This document shows, piece by piece, positions 8,490 to 16,668 of a DNA stretch of 64,000 bases. Every line of letters begins with the position of its first letter. Position 1 is the stretch's first letter. Under the pieces are notes generated by a model that saw only the letters and a program-made list of their open reading frames with translations, ran no database searches and was not told the origin of the DNA. This DNA comes from Dickeya poaceiphila. GTDB taxonomy: Bacteria > Pseudomonadota > Gammaproteobacteria > Enterobacterales > Enterobacteriaceae. The position numbers and the translations under genes were made by a program. Where the stretch lies: assembly GCF_007858975.2 (NCBI RefSeq), contig NZ_CP042220.2, positions 1,488,001 through 1,552,000 on the forward strand, read 5' to 3'.

Positions 8490-9983
8490 ATGTCGATTTC
8501 GTTAAGTAAAATCGTGCAGATTCTGCCCGGTGTACTGGCTGCATCTGGATCTGCACTTGATGTTAATGGGTTAATTCTGTCCGGAGACACACGCATCCCT
8601 ACCGGAGCTGTGTTAAATTTCACAACCGCCGATGACGTAAAATCTTATTTTGGCGCACTGTCCACTGAATACACGATGGCAGCAAAATATTTCAGCGGAT
8701 ATAACAATGCATCACGCTTGCCGGGTGAATTGCTGTTTGCTCAATATAATGAATTGGGAGTATCTGCGTGGTTGCGATCTGGCTCCATGGCATCGGTAAC
8801 GATTGCTCAATTGCAGGCTATGAGCGGCACATTATCGCTGTCGATTAACAATACCACCGTAACTACAGGTAATATTAATCTGTCAGCGGTAACCAGTTTT
8901 GCCGCAGCCGCGACCGTCATCGAGAATGCAATTAACACGGTGAAATCATCGGCTCAGGTTAGCGTTCGATTCGATACAACACAGAAAAAATTTTATATTA
9001 CAACCGTTTCATCCGGCTCTAATTCAGCCATCGGTTATGCATCTGGCACGCTGTCTGCAAGCCTGCTGCTGACATCGGCGACCGGGGCAAGCTTGTCTCA
9101 TGGCGCTAACGCTGCCGTGGTTGCTGATTTGTTCACAACCATTCTCGACCAGAATCAAAATTGGGTGCTGTTTACTACGTCATTCATGCCGACAAAATCA
9201 CAGGGTGAGGCATTAGCAGCATGGGTAACCGGACAAAACAACCGATTTGCGTACATCCTGATGGATAATTCGGTTTATGCCGTGACCAGCGGCAGCACGA
9301 ATGCATATGCATACGACATTATCAATACATACAACGATGGCGGTACTATTCCCGTTTATGGAACGCAGGAATATGCGGCATCTTTGCTGGCAATTCCCGC
9401 ATCATTTAATTTCGACCTGACTAATGGGCGTCGGTCGATTGCATTTCGCGTGCAAAGTGGTCTGGCATCGAATGTAAATACTAACGCTGATTATTCTTCG
9501 TTGATTACAAATGGATATAATTTCTACGGAAAATACGCTGCAAATAACATCGTAACCAATCAGTGGTATCCGGGTTCAATAACTGGTTCATATAAGTGGA
9601 TCGACGCTTACATTGGTCAGATTTGGCTTAATGCTAATTTGCAAAGTGACATTATCACGCTATTCCAGTCTGAAATTTATTTGCCGTACAACGACGCTGG
9701 TCGAGCGGCTATTCAAAATTGCATGACCAGTACAGTTGAGCAGTTTAAATCTTGGGGTGGCATTTCTGCTGGCACTACGCTGGATGATAATCAGATTCTG
9801 GCTATTAACTCTATCGTCGGAACTGATGTATCGACATCATTAACGACAAAGGGGTATTACATTTATATAGGACCGTTTACTGCTGCAATGCGTAATGCGC
9901 GTACATCACCAACAGTTTATTTGTGGTATTGCGACGGTGGATTTATTCAGAAGCTGATCGTGAATTCAGTTGAGGTTCAATAA
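8490..9983 (+). CDS. Tail sheath protein, DUF3383 type
   Basis: 497 residues, AAGGA 8 bases before ATG. It opens with ISLSKIVQILPGVLAASGSALDVNGLIL and ends with a compact C-terminal part (YYIYIGPFTAAMRNARTSPTVYLWYCDGGFIQKL) as in DUF3383 proteins, which act as contractile sheath in ZF40-like myoviruses. The large size, the Gly/Ser/Thr-rich middle and the following tube gene support the sheath role. It marks this prophage as a myovirus. Confidence 0.8.
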   Translation: MSISLSKIVQILPGVLAASGSALDVNGLILSGDTRIPTGAVLNFTTADDVKSYFGALSTEYTMAAKYFSGYNNASRLPGELLFAQYNELGVSAWLRSGSMASVTIAQLQAMSGTLSLSINNTTVTTGNINLSAVTSFAAAATVIENAINTVKSSAQVSVRFDTTQKKFYITTVSSGSNSAIGYASGTLSASLLLTSATGASLSHGANAAVVADLFTTILDQNQNWVLFTTSFMPTKSQGEALAAWVTGQNNRFAYILMDNSVYAVTSGSTNAYAYDIINTYNDGGTIPVYGTQEYAASLLAIPASFNFDLTNGRRSIAFRVQSGLASNVNTNADYSSLITNGYNFYGKYAANNIVTNQWYPGSITGSYKWIDAYIGQIWLNANLQSDIITLFQSEIYLPYNDAGRAAIQNCMTSTVEQFKSWGGISAGTTLDDNQILAINSIVGTDVSTSLTTKGYYIYIGPFTAAMRNARTSPTVYLWYCDGGFIQKLIVNSVEVQ

Positions 9984-9985
9984 TT

Positions 9986-10420
9986 ATGGCAAATTCATTA
10001 ACGGCTGCTGATGCCATTATTCAGTTGACTGTAACAAATCTCTATCCATCTGGTTTTCAGATGGAATCATTTGAGGCTCAGAATATTTTTGACATGGGCG
10101 ACACTGATTTGGCAGAAACCATTCGTACCGCAGATGGCAAATTAACTGGCGGTTTTATTTTTGGTGACCTGCCATGGACATTTCACCTGACGGCTGATTC
10201 CCCGACGCGATCTAAATTAGATACGTGGTATACGACGCAGCAAACCAGCAAAGCGATTTTTCGCTGCAATGGAATTGTTTGGCTTCCGTCGCTTGGCATG
10301 AAATACACGATGACTAACGGGATATTAAAACGGTGGAAAGTCATTCCCGCCGCCGCTCGTATTTTGCAGCCTGTTACCGGGCTAATTGAATGGGAAACCG
10401 TGACGCCGGAGAATGCATAA
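9986..10420 (+). CDS. Tail tube protein, DUF3277 type
   Basis: 144 residues, 2 bases after the sheath stop. The segments FQMESFEAQNIFDMGDTDLAET and LPWTFHLTADSPTRSKLDTWY match the DUF3277 family, the inner tube protein that always follows DUF3383. It should polymerise into the DNA-conducting tube inside the sheath. Confidence 0.8.
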   Translation: MANSLTAADAIIQLTVTNLYPSGFQMESFEAQNIFDMGDTDLAETIRTADGKLTGGFIFGDLPWTFHLTADSPTRSKLDTWYTTQQTSKAIFRCNGIVWLPSLGMKYTMTNGILKRWKVIPAAARILQPVTGLIEWETVTPENA

Positions 10421-10421
10421 T

Positions 10422-10889
10422 ATGGCTCGCAAAACGTTAACATTCAAAGTAGAGGCGAAAAACCGCGATGAGGGAAAAACTTTTCTCATCACTGAAATGC
10501 CTGCCAGACAAATTGAGGAGTGGGCTATTCGCGTTGTCAGTGCGTTAATGGCTGCAAATGTCGAGGTGCCACAACCAGTATATTCCGCAATCCAAAAATT
10601 GAGCGCTGGAGCGCCAGAAAATGAGGCGGATAATGAGCTATATAACGCCGTCCTCGTTTCGGGAATGGCGGCATTAGCAAAATTCGCACTTACCGCACTG
10701 GGGAAAATTCCGTTTGCGGAATCGAGGCCTCTGATGGATGAGCTGATGTCATGCATTCAGTTCCAGGCTACACCCACCACAACGATCCCGCTCGATGACT
10801 CTCATATTGAGGAAATGTCAACGCGATTCCGCCTGAAAACGGAGGTGTTGAAACTCCACGTGGGTTTCTTGAGCGCCGTCGCAAACTAG
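10422..10889 (+). CDS. Tail assembly chaperone, first frame (gpG-like)
   Basis: 155 residues from ATG 10422, between the tube and tape-measure genes, exactly where long-tailed phages encode their tail assembly chaperones. It is mostly helical (ARQIEEWAIRVVSALMAANVE, NAVLVSGMAALAKFALTALGK). Near its 3' end, at 10862-10868, lies a slippery heptamer GGGTTTC in the reading phase G GGT TTC; a -1 shift there would join it to the next open frame, giving a G-T-like long form of about 225 residues. The chaperone binds the tape measure and recruits tube subunits. Confidence 0.75.
   Translation: MARKTLTFKVEAKNRDEGKTFLITEMPARQIEEWAIRVVSALMAANVEVPQPVYSAIQKLSAGAPENEADNELYNAVLVSGMAALAKFALTALGKIPFAESRPLMDELMSCIQFQATPTTTIPLDDSHIEEMSTRFRLKTEVLKLHVGFLSAVAN
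10862..10868 (+). other. Predicted programmed -1 frameshift site (GGGTTTC)
   Basis: The heptamer fits X XXY YYZ exactly in the zero frame of the upstream chaperone gene (GTG GGT TTC). The -1 frame is open from 10811 through the stop at 11096-11098, and reads sensibly after the slip (L-E-R-R-R-K-L-D-I-A-P) into the downstream gene. The stop of the zero frame follows only 18 bases later. This matches the G/GT scheme of lambda and relatives; no mutant or proteomic evidence is available here. Confidence 0.7.
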
Positions 10890-10900
10890 ACATCGCGCCA

Positions 10901-11098
10901 ATGGTGAGCGATGAAATCCGGGGGTTGGCTGATTATGTCAACATACCCCGGACTATTGCGACGGTCATTTCGGCAAATCGGGCCACGCTGCATGAGCTGG
11001 ATACCGTCTACGGATTAGAGGATTTGTGGGCGCTGCTTGAAATAATCACTATCGACAATTACAACGCCGAAGTAGCGCGGCGACGGAGTGAACAATAA
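10901..11098 (+). CDS. Tail assembly chaperone, second frame (T-like part of frameshift product)
   Basis: 65 residues if started at ATG 10901, but no ribosome site precedes that ATG, and the same frame stays open upstream to 10811. It is best read as the C-terminal extension reached by -1 frameshifting from the gene before it. The sequence (DEIRGLADYVNIPRTIATVI, YGLEDLWALLEIITIDNYN) is a compact helical bundle typical of the second part of tail chaperones in this phage group. Its TAA overlaps the ATG of the tape-measure gene by one base. Confidence 0.7.
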   Translation: MVSDEIRGLADYVNIPRTIATVISANRATLHELDTVYGLEDLWALLEIITIDNYNAEVARRRSEQ

Positions 11099-13077
11099 TG
11101 CCAACTGTTGTTGACGCGCTGGTTGTAACATTTGGTCTGGATGCATCTGGATTCAATAAGGGTAAAAAGGATGTCGCGGACGGCATGAAATCCACCCGCG
11201 ATAATTCAGAGCAAACTGCAAAATTCATGGAGCAGCAGGGTAAACGAGCGTCATCGTTTTTCGGGCTGATTCAGAAAGAACTTTTGGCTCTTGTTGGTCT
11301 TTCACTTACTGCTACCGGCGTCACGAGTTTTGTAAAAAACACCACAAATGGATTGATGGAGATATCCACCCAATCCAAAGCGCTGCGCATGTCGGCTCAG
11401 GAGCTGGATGGATGGCGAAAAGCTGCCGAGGCTGCAGGTTCGTCCGCTGAAAAAATGAGTGGCACGCTAGGTGGATTGCAGACCAACCTTGAGGCGATGC
11501 GGCAGGGCAAGTCAACGCCGATGTCAGAAGCACTGGCGATGCTCACGGCCAGCACGGGCGTTACCGTTGATTACAATGACAATGCCAGTCAAGCGATGGC
11601 GAAAATCGCATCTGGATTGCAGAAAGAAAAAAACCAAGACCGCGCCAGAACAATCGCGCAAATGCTGGGTATTGATGACGCCACACTGCAATCAATCCAG
11701 CGTGGCGAATTCATGCCGAATGTGCAGAAGTACACGGCTAAATCGGGGATAACAGATCAGGATATCGACACCGCGCGTAAATTTAACGTGCAGTGGACAG
11801 AACTACATCAAAATCTGGAAAAAACCGGCTACGTCATATTTAACGCACTATCTCCGTATGTTCAGCAGTTCACCAATTACCTACAGGAGCTGGCGACGTG
11901 GTTATCCAGTCATCCGCAGGAAATTAAATCCGCTATCCGCTCAGTGCTGGATACGTTCAGCGAAATCGCATCATACGTGCATAAAGGAGTTGAAGCGGTA
12001 AGTGGATGGAAAAATGCATTTGAAATTCTGATTGGATTGAAAGTAGCAAGTTGGGTTCTTGGGGTTGTCGGCGCGTTTGGGTCATTGCTGAAGCTTGGTG
12101 CTGGTGCCGCCGCTGGCTCTGGCGCTGCTGCTGCCGGTTCCGGCGTCGTCATGGCCATCGCTAAGCGTGTGGGATTACTGTCGCTGCTGGCTCCGTCTGA
12201 CACGCAAAGCCAGACGGAAGAAATGTCTGAGTTAGAACGACTTAAGCGCAAAAATTGGAGTGCAAATAACCCCGGCATTGCTTATCCGGAATCACAATCA
12301 CAGCATCAATTAGAGCAGATAAACGACACTCAGCAGCAGGGAAATTCGGCTCAAGACCGGCAGCATCAGGATGAAAAATCATTTTGGAGCAAGGCGCTTG
12401 ACATGCTGGGGAAAATTGGCGATGCCATCATCACCCCGGCTGGGGCTGCGTCAATGACGCCAAACATCCCCGGCGTTACCGCACCACAGGCATCCGGCAA
12501 AGGTAAGGCCATGCTTGACTGGATGTCTGGCGAGTTCGGGCAACTTGAGGCGAAATACGGGCTTCCTGCTGGACTGCTTAAAAGTGTCGCTACTGTTGAG
12601 TCTGGCGGTAATCAATATGCTGTTTCTGGCGCTGGTGCTCAGGGATTATTTCAGTTGATGCCGGGTACTGCGCGTGATTTGGGATTGAGTGGCAATGACT
12701 CGTTCGACCCGCACAAATCTGCGCAGGCGGCTGCAAAATACCTTAATCAGTTGTTATCGCAAACTGGCGGAGACCTCAATAAAGCATTGGCAGCTTACAA
12801 TTGGGGGATTGGCAATGTGCAGCGTAAAGGGTTGGGCAATGCACCGCTGGAAACTCAAATGTATGTGCCGAAGGTATTGGCTGGTATGCCGACTGGCGCC
12901 GCAGCAACTGCACCGAGATATCAATCTCCGATAACGCAGCAATCAGCGGCCCCTGTCTATAATTTTGGTCAGGTAACCGTCACATCAAATCCGACTAGCG
13001 CCTCGGCGCTGTCAAAAGACCTGCAACAGCAGGCGGGTAATCGCTCTCGCGTGCTGGGGTTTACTGCCGGAAACTAA
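11098..13077 (+). CDS. Tape measure protein with lytic transglycosylase domain
   Basis: 659 residues. The N-terminal part (LDASGFNKGKKDVADGM, FVKNTTNGLMEISTQSKALRMS) is a phage tape-measure signature; a hydrophobic, Gly/Ala-rich stretch around residues 300-360 could span the membrane. Residues about 480-600 form an SLT lysozyme-like domain: ATVESGG with the catalytic Glu at 501, GAQGLFQLMPGTA, and ALAAYNWGIGNV. The protein sets tail length and, on ejection, locally cuts peptidoglycan. It is short for a tape measure, implying a short tail. It starts inside the stop codon of the chaperone frame. Confidence 0.9.
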   Translation: MPTVVDALVVTFGLDASGFNKGKKDVADGMKSTRDNSEQTAKFMEQQGKRASSFFGLIQKELLALVGLSLTATGVTSFVKNTTNGLMEISTQSKALRMSAQELDGWRKAAEAAGSSAEKMSGTLGGLQTNLEAMRQGKSTPMSEALAMLTASTGVTVDYNDNASQAMAKIASGLQKEKNQDRARTIAQMLGIDDATLQSIQRGEFMPNVQKYTAKSGITDQDIDTARKFNVQWTELHQNLEKTGYVIFNALSPYVQQFTNYLQELATWLSSHPQEIKSAIRSVLDTFSEIASYVHKGVEAVSGWKNAFEILIGLKVASWVLGVVGAFGSLLKLGAGAAAGSGAAAAGSGVVMAIAKRVGLLSLLAPSDTQSQTEEMSELERLKRKNWSANNPGIAYPESQSQHQLEQINDTQQQGNSAQDRQHQDEKSFWSKALDMLGKIGDAIITPAGAASMTPNIPGVTAPQASGKGKAMLDWMSGEFGQLEAKYGLPAGLLKSVATVESGGNQYAVSGAGAQGLFQLMPGTARDLGLSGNDSFDPHKSAQAAAKYLNQLLSQTGGDLNKALAAYNWGIGNVQRKGLGNAPLETQMYVPKVLAGMPTGAAATAPRYQSPITQQSAAPVYNFGQVTVTSNPTSASALSKDLQQQAGNRSRVLGFTAGN

Positions 13078-13078
13078 G

Positions 13079-13094
13079 CCCCGCTTCGGCGGGG
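13079..13094 (+). terminator. GC-rich hairpin after tape measure
   Basis: CCCCGC-TTCG-GCGGGG directly follows the tape-measure stop. There is no T run, so it may be an mRNA-stabilising or attenuating hairpin rather than a full terminator. Confidence 0.4.
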
Positions 13095-13109
13095 AATATC
13101 GAGGAAATC

Positions 13110-13271
13110 ATGAGAGAATTTATTGCAAGGAAACTTTACTGGCTTGCGCTTAGGTTGGGCGCAAGAAAGCGATCTTCATGTAGAGCTGAGAGCACTTTTT
13201 GTGCAACAAGCTTTGACGAAGGAACTAAAAGGTTTAATGATGCTATTGGGAGGGTGTACTACCCTGAATGA
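13110..13271 (+). CDS. Small basic phage protein, 53 residues
   Basis: An ATG at 13110 has a near-perfect ribosome site (GAGGA at 13101-13105) and opens a 53-codon frame ending at 13271. The product begins MREFIARKLYWLALRLGAR, a possible short amphipathic or membrane-seeking helix, and ends DAIGRVYYPE. It directly follows the tape-measure hairpin. Its 3' end overlaps the convergent minus-strand gene by 29 bases. No family recognised; the ribosome site and codon pattern argue that it is real. Confidence 0.55.
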   Translation: MREFIARKLYWLALRLGARKRSSCRAESTFCATSFDEGTKRFNDAIGRVYYPE

Positions 13272-13509
13272 AGACATGCCGAAGAAGAAATTTCAATTGT
13301 TTTGTGACGGCTGCGTTTTCACGGGCTTCAGCGTCAGTCATGGATTTAAGGATATCGCTCTGAAGGTGACCGAATCCATCTGATATCTGCCTGCACCCAT
13401 CTGGCGTCATATCAACAACAGACAGCATGAAGGCGTACTCTAATGCTCTTAGCCGTATTTTTAGTTCACGATTCTGGTTTTCTAACTCGACAATCCTTTT
13501 GTCGTTCAT
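13243..13509 (-). CDS. Small coiled-coil phage protein, 88 residues
   Basis: Minus-strand frame starting at ATG 13509 with an AAGGCG site upstream. The first 25 residues (MNDKRIVELENQNRELKIRL) are an obvious coiled coil; the rest is helical with FGHLQSDILKSMTDAEARENA. It runs against the tail genes, as moron or regulatory genes do, at the left edge of accessory island A. Function unknown. Confidence 0.5.
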   Translation of the reverse strand: MNDKRIVELENQNRELKIRLRALEYAFMLSVVDMTPDGCRQISDGFGHLQSDILKSMTDAEARENAAVTKQLKFLLRHVFIQGSTPSQ

Positions 13510-13657
13510 GATGACGCCTTTTTGCTATGTGAAAAAATATAGGGCTTGACCATAACAACACATTCAGGATTGGTAAATCCTGATAAACGATCAGCGTATT
13601 AAATTAGCCAATTCATCGAGCGCTTCGCACGCGCATTCATCCACATCGAACCAATCC

Positions 13658-13744
13658 CTTTGAAATGAGCCTTTGAGGAAGTCGGCTAGTGCTGGCGAGC
13701 CTTCGATGGGCTGATTTCCTGTGCGGCAAAGGTTCATTTCAAAG
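13658..13744 (+). repeat. 18-bp inverted repeat with structured loop, upstream of KilA-N gene
   Basis: CTTTGAAATGAGCCTTTG (13658-13675) and CAAAGGTTCATTTCAAAG (13727-13744) pair over 18 positions with one wobble. The 51-base loop contains further complementarity (GGCT/AGCC and AGGAA/TTCCT). The element ends 13 bases before the KilA-N start, so it covers the leader of that mRNA. It may be a structured RNA or antisense target controlling an antirepressor-type gene, by analogy with P1/P22 immunity RNAs. There is no gene in the surrounding 13510-13757 gap. Confidence 0.6.
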
Positions 13745-13757
13745 TAAGGTAATCGCC

Positions 13758-14267
13758 ATGCAATACCCAACCGTATCCGTAAACGGCGTTTCCGTTCGCG
13801 TCGATGACGCCGGGCGCTACAATCTCAATGACTTGCACGCTGCCGCCGTGGCTGAGGGAAAGGCCACTGAATCACAACGACCAAGTAACTTCATCAAAAG
13901 CGCTCAAATCAAGAAATTTGTACAAGAACTGACCAAAGCTACGAAAATAGCTTCGGTTAGAGTTATCAAAGGTGGCACTCAGCCGGGTATTTGGGGTCTT
14001 GAATTGGTCGCCATTCGTTATGCCGCGTGGCTCAATGTTGAGTTTGAAATCAAGGTTTACCAGATCTTTCAGGCAGTAATCCGTAATGGCATCAGCGCCA
14101 TGTCGCGTCTGAATAAAATCGATCACATCATCAATACTGAAACCAAGGAGATCAGCCAGTGCGCCAGAAAAATGGCTAGTTGGGGTGTTGGTGGACGCAA
14201 ACGGCTGCTTCATTCCGTGAGGGAAATGGTGGTTGATGAGGTGCAGATGTATTTGCCGGGGGTATAG
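13758..14267 (+). CDS. KilA-N domain DNA-binding protein
   Basis: 169 residues from ATG 13758 with AAGG 8 bases upstream; the open frame extends left to 13689 but through the inverted repeat and without a ribosome site. Residues 10-115 match the KilA-N domain: RYNLNDLHAAAVAEG, RPSNFIKSAQIKKFVQEL, GTQPGIWGLELVAIRYAAWL, FEIKVYQIFQAVI. The C-terminal part (ISQCARKMASWGVGGRK) is usual in phage KilA-N proteins. Such proteins act as antirepressors or gene regulators. It lies inside the tail operon in accessory island A. Confidence 0.8.
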   Translation: MQYPTVSVNGVSVRVDDAGRYNLNDLHAAAVAEGKATESQRPSNFIKSAQIKKFVQELTKATKIASVRVIKGGTQPGIWGLELVAIRYAAWLNVEFEIKVYQIFQAVIRNGISAMSRLNKIDHIINTETKEISQCARKMASWGVGGRKRLLHSVREMVVDEVQMYLPGV

Positions 14268-14330
14268 GCGTGATGCGTATCGCGTCCCTGCGCCAGTCTA
14301 TTTTCTGATGAATTCAGGAGAGCGCATTTT

Positions 14331-14845
14331 TGCGCTGTCGATAAAATCAATGAGTTAGGTATTTTTGACAAGAAACAGAAATACTACCGAATGGATTTTA
14401 GCGGCTTCGTGATGCTGGTCATGGGTTTCAATGGCGCCAAGGCTGATGCGATTAAAGAGGCGTATATCAACGCCTTCAACTGGATGACCGCAGAGTTACG
14501 AAAACATAGCGAGAGCTACGAAGCGGAACGAAATGCTGTGATGCTTGAATACATAGACGAGTTTTCTCAGGGGATGACAATGGTCATTGAATCAGTGACC
14601 AAGTAGATCGTGGCGTGATTCAACTTACCCCAACGGGGAAAGTTGAAAATAAACAATCAAATAGCCCAAACCGGTTTGTTGATGCTTATCTTTTTGAGGG
14701 TGAGCAAGGCAAACGAGACAGCATCGTAGTAGTAGCTCAGTTGTCGCCGGAGTTTACTGCCAGACTGGTTGACCGCTGGCAGGAGCTGGAAAAAAAGATT
14801 GCAGTTCCTATTTTTGATACCGCACGAGCACTCAACGATCCGGTT
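14331..14845 (+). pseudogene. Broken Rha/antirepressor-type regulatory gene
   Basis: Two fragments in different frames add up to part of one protein. The frame through 14391-14606 reads NELGIFDKKQKYYRMDFSGF, then VMLVMGFNGAKADAIKEAYINAFN, the Rha-family core, with its N-terminus missing. The frame through 14615-14845 reads FVDAYLFEGEQGKRDSIVVVAQ and LSPEFTARLVDRWQELEKK, the linker seen in phage Rha/KilA antirepressors. Each half ends in unrelated sequence, the second running into the repressor 3' end. No intact start or continuous frame exists. Confidence 0.65.
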
Positions 14846-15248
14846 TTTTTAAGAGGTAATAGTCATCTACATTTTCTATCACTCCATCATGAACGAGTGA
14901 TTCAGCCAGCATTCTTTCTATAAGTTCATATTCAGGAATACCCATTTCATCGGCTTTCTTTTTGATTATGTTAACCAAATCCTCAGGTAATTCTATTTGG
15001 CGCGTGGGTATGCCGGGAATTGTTATTGGGTCAGCATCATTATCTCCATAAGCAAGCCACTCAAAGGGCACGTTCAACGCCTCAGCTAACCTAGCGATTA
15101 CGTTTGGCCTTGGCTTGCTTTTTCCTAGCTCGTAGCGAGAAATTTGTGCAGCTGCCACCCCAGATCTCTTGCTCAGATCTTCTTGGGAAAGCCCCTGATC
15201 AACCCTTCTGGCAATCATTCTTTTTATGAAATGGTTTTCTTTGGTCAT
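14832..15248 (-). CDS. XRE-family phage repressor
   Basis: 138 residues from ATG 15248; the open frame extends upstream across the divergent promoter and should not be used. Residues 1-65 are a clear helix-turn-helix domain: GLSQEDLSKRSGVAAAQISRYELGKSKPR. The C-terminal half (RQIELPEDLVNIIKKKADEMG, then ELIERMLAESL) looks like a ribbon-helix-helix segment, so the protein may oligomerise through it instead of through an S24 peptidase. It lacks the LexA-like autoprotease, so RecA-driven cleavage is not expected. It is transcribed divergently from the HNH-BRO gene, which it probably represses. Confidence 0.75.
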   Translation of the reverse strand: MTKENHFIKRMIARRVDQGLSQEDLSKRSGVAAAQISRYELGKSKPRPNVIARLAEALNVPFEWLAYGDNDADPITIPGIPTRQIELPEDLVNIIKKKADEMGIPEYELIERMLAESLVHDGVIENVDDYYLLKKPDR

Positions 15249-15266
15249 AAATAGTTCTTTATAGTA

Positions 15267-15296
15267 TTGACTAAGGCTGTAAATGGAATCTATTAT
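15267..15296 (+). promoter_or_regulatory. Sigma70 promoter for HNH-BRO gene
   Basis: TTGACT (15267-15272) and TATTAT (15291-15296) are 18 bases apart in the gap between the divergent XRE repressor and HNH-BRO genes. The start would lie about 43 bases before the HNH-BRO ATG. The repressor most likely binds here. Confidence 0.6.
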
Positions 15297-15345
15297 GATT
15301 CTGTCACGACTATTCGATACTGTAAAATACTTTTGGTGATGATAT

Positions 15346-16593
15346 ATGAAGATTCGGAAGACCATAGCAGATATTGTTGATAAGGAGGCACTTGGGCGCC
15401 TTTTTCTATCCAAGCTAAGTGCTCGCGATGATGGTTGCCTAGTTTGGACTGGATTCACCGGATTCACCGGATACGGACAATTATCGTTTGAGGGGAGAGT
15501 ATGGTCAGCCCATAGAATTTCTTATGAAATGTCAAATGGTGTGATACCTCAGGGTGCTAACAAATGGTGGGTGCTTCATACGTGTGATAACCCATGCTGT
15601 TGCAACCCAGATCACTTGTACTTGGGGGACGCCAAAGACAACGCTAAAGACATGATTGACCGCAAACGGCAGCGGATGGGGTTCAAAAGGCACGGATGGG
15701 GAGAACAGGAAAGGTTCGGTCGAGTTTTTTATGAGATTAGCGGAGAGATAAAAACAATTTTTGAATGGGCTGAGTTTTTTGATGTTAATCCATGCACCCT
15801 AGAGCAAAGGATTGCAGCCGGATGGCCTGAAAAAGACCTTGGCATGTCATCTAAATCCTACAAAAGACACCTGAAAAGCGATGGGAAAACAAAATACAAG
15901 AGATTTTCTGGATTGAAAGAAGTGGAAGACTACAAAAATGAAGCCTCGATAGCTGCAACTAACGAGGCCTCGATATCAACAAATCGTGATGGAATTATTG
16001 ATATGAATACCTTAGCAAAAAATACGACATCCAGCACCAATGAAGTTGCAAATTCAGGTTTCATTTTTGAAGGAAGTGAAATACGCGCGGTTATGCGCGA
16101 TGGAGAACCGTGGTTTATTGCCTCTGATGTTTGTAAGTCTTTAGACCTATCAAACCCTTCAAAATCAGTAGCATCGTTGGACGATGATGAAAAACAAATC
16201 TTCAACGGCGACCCTAACTTCAAGTTAGGGTCGGCAGGTAACGGAGCGCAGAGCATGATCATCATCAATGAATCCGGCCTGTACACTCTTATTCTCCGCT
16301 GCCGTGATTCAATAAAACAAGGTACCTTACCTTGGCGCTTCCGCAAATGGGTGACCAATGAAGTACTACCATCCATTCGAAAAACTGGTCGTTATCAGAT
16401 TGAAGAAAAGCGTCAAGTTGTTCCAGTATTCCGCTACGTTATCACTCTTCATTACCGAGATATTGTCACCGGACAAGAGGAAACTATCAGTGGGGGAGCA
16501 AACACTCCAGAGGAGATTGTGCGCGGAACGGCTAAGAAATTCGGGATTTTCATTCCTGAAATGCTAAATATGCCAGTTAACGCATACTACTGA
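15346..16593 (+). CDS. HNH endonuclease - BRO-N antirepressor fusion
   Basis: 415 residues. Residues about 25-115 form an HNH_3-type nuclease domain: GYGQLSFEGRVWSAHRISYE, then VLHTCDNPCCCNPDHLYLG, DNAKDMIDRKR. Residues about 235-350 are a BRO-N domain: GSEIRAVMRDGEPWFIASDV, SMIIINESGLYTLILRCRDS, FRKWVTNEVLPSIRKTGRY. The linker contains a repeated NEASI motif, and an ATG at 16003 (MNTLAKN) may be the original BRO start, so the gene looks like an in-frame joining of a homing-type nuclease to an antirepressor. BRO-N domains bind DNA and often counter repressors. It is divergent from the XRE repressor and ends before a terminator. Confidence 0.75.
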   Translation: MKIRKTIADIVDKEALGRLFLSKLSARDDGCLVWTGFTGFTGYGQLSFEGRVWSAHRISYEMSNGVIPQGANKWWVLHTCDNPCCCNPDHLYLGDAKDNAKDMIDRKRQRMGFKRHGWGEQERFGRVFYEISGEIKTIFEWAEFFDVNPCTLEQRIAAGWPEKDLGMSSKSYKRHLKSDGKTKYKRFSGLKEVEDYKNEASIAATNEASISTNRDGIIDMNTLAKNTTSSTNEVANSGFIFEGSEIRAVMRDGEPWFIASDVCKSLDLSNPSKSVASLDDDEKQIFNGDPNFKLGSAGNGAQSMIIINESGLYTLILRCRDSIKQGTLPWRFRKWVTNEVLPSIRKTGRYQIEEKRQVVPVFRYVITLHYRDIVTGQEETISGGANTPEEIVRGTAKKFGIFIPEMLNMPVNAYY

Positions 16594-16620
16594 TTTAGTG
16601 GCAAAATAATCGAACACACC

Positions 16621-16645
16621 AAACCCGTTTAGACGGGTTTATTAC
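16621..16645 (+). terminator. Terminator closing accessory island A
   Basis: AAACCCG-TTTAGA-CGGGTTT followed by ATTACC. It separates the HNH-BRO gene from the baseplate operon that restarts at 16669. The T run is short, so strength is uncertain. Confidence 0.55.
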
Positions 16646-16668
16646 CTATGGATTTATCAGGAGATGTA

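Noticed and set aside
13123..13383. 86-residue plus-strand frame between tape measure and KilA-N gene
   Set aside because: It is out of frame with the better small gene starting at 13110, lacks a ribosome site and overlaps a convincing minus-strand gene.
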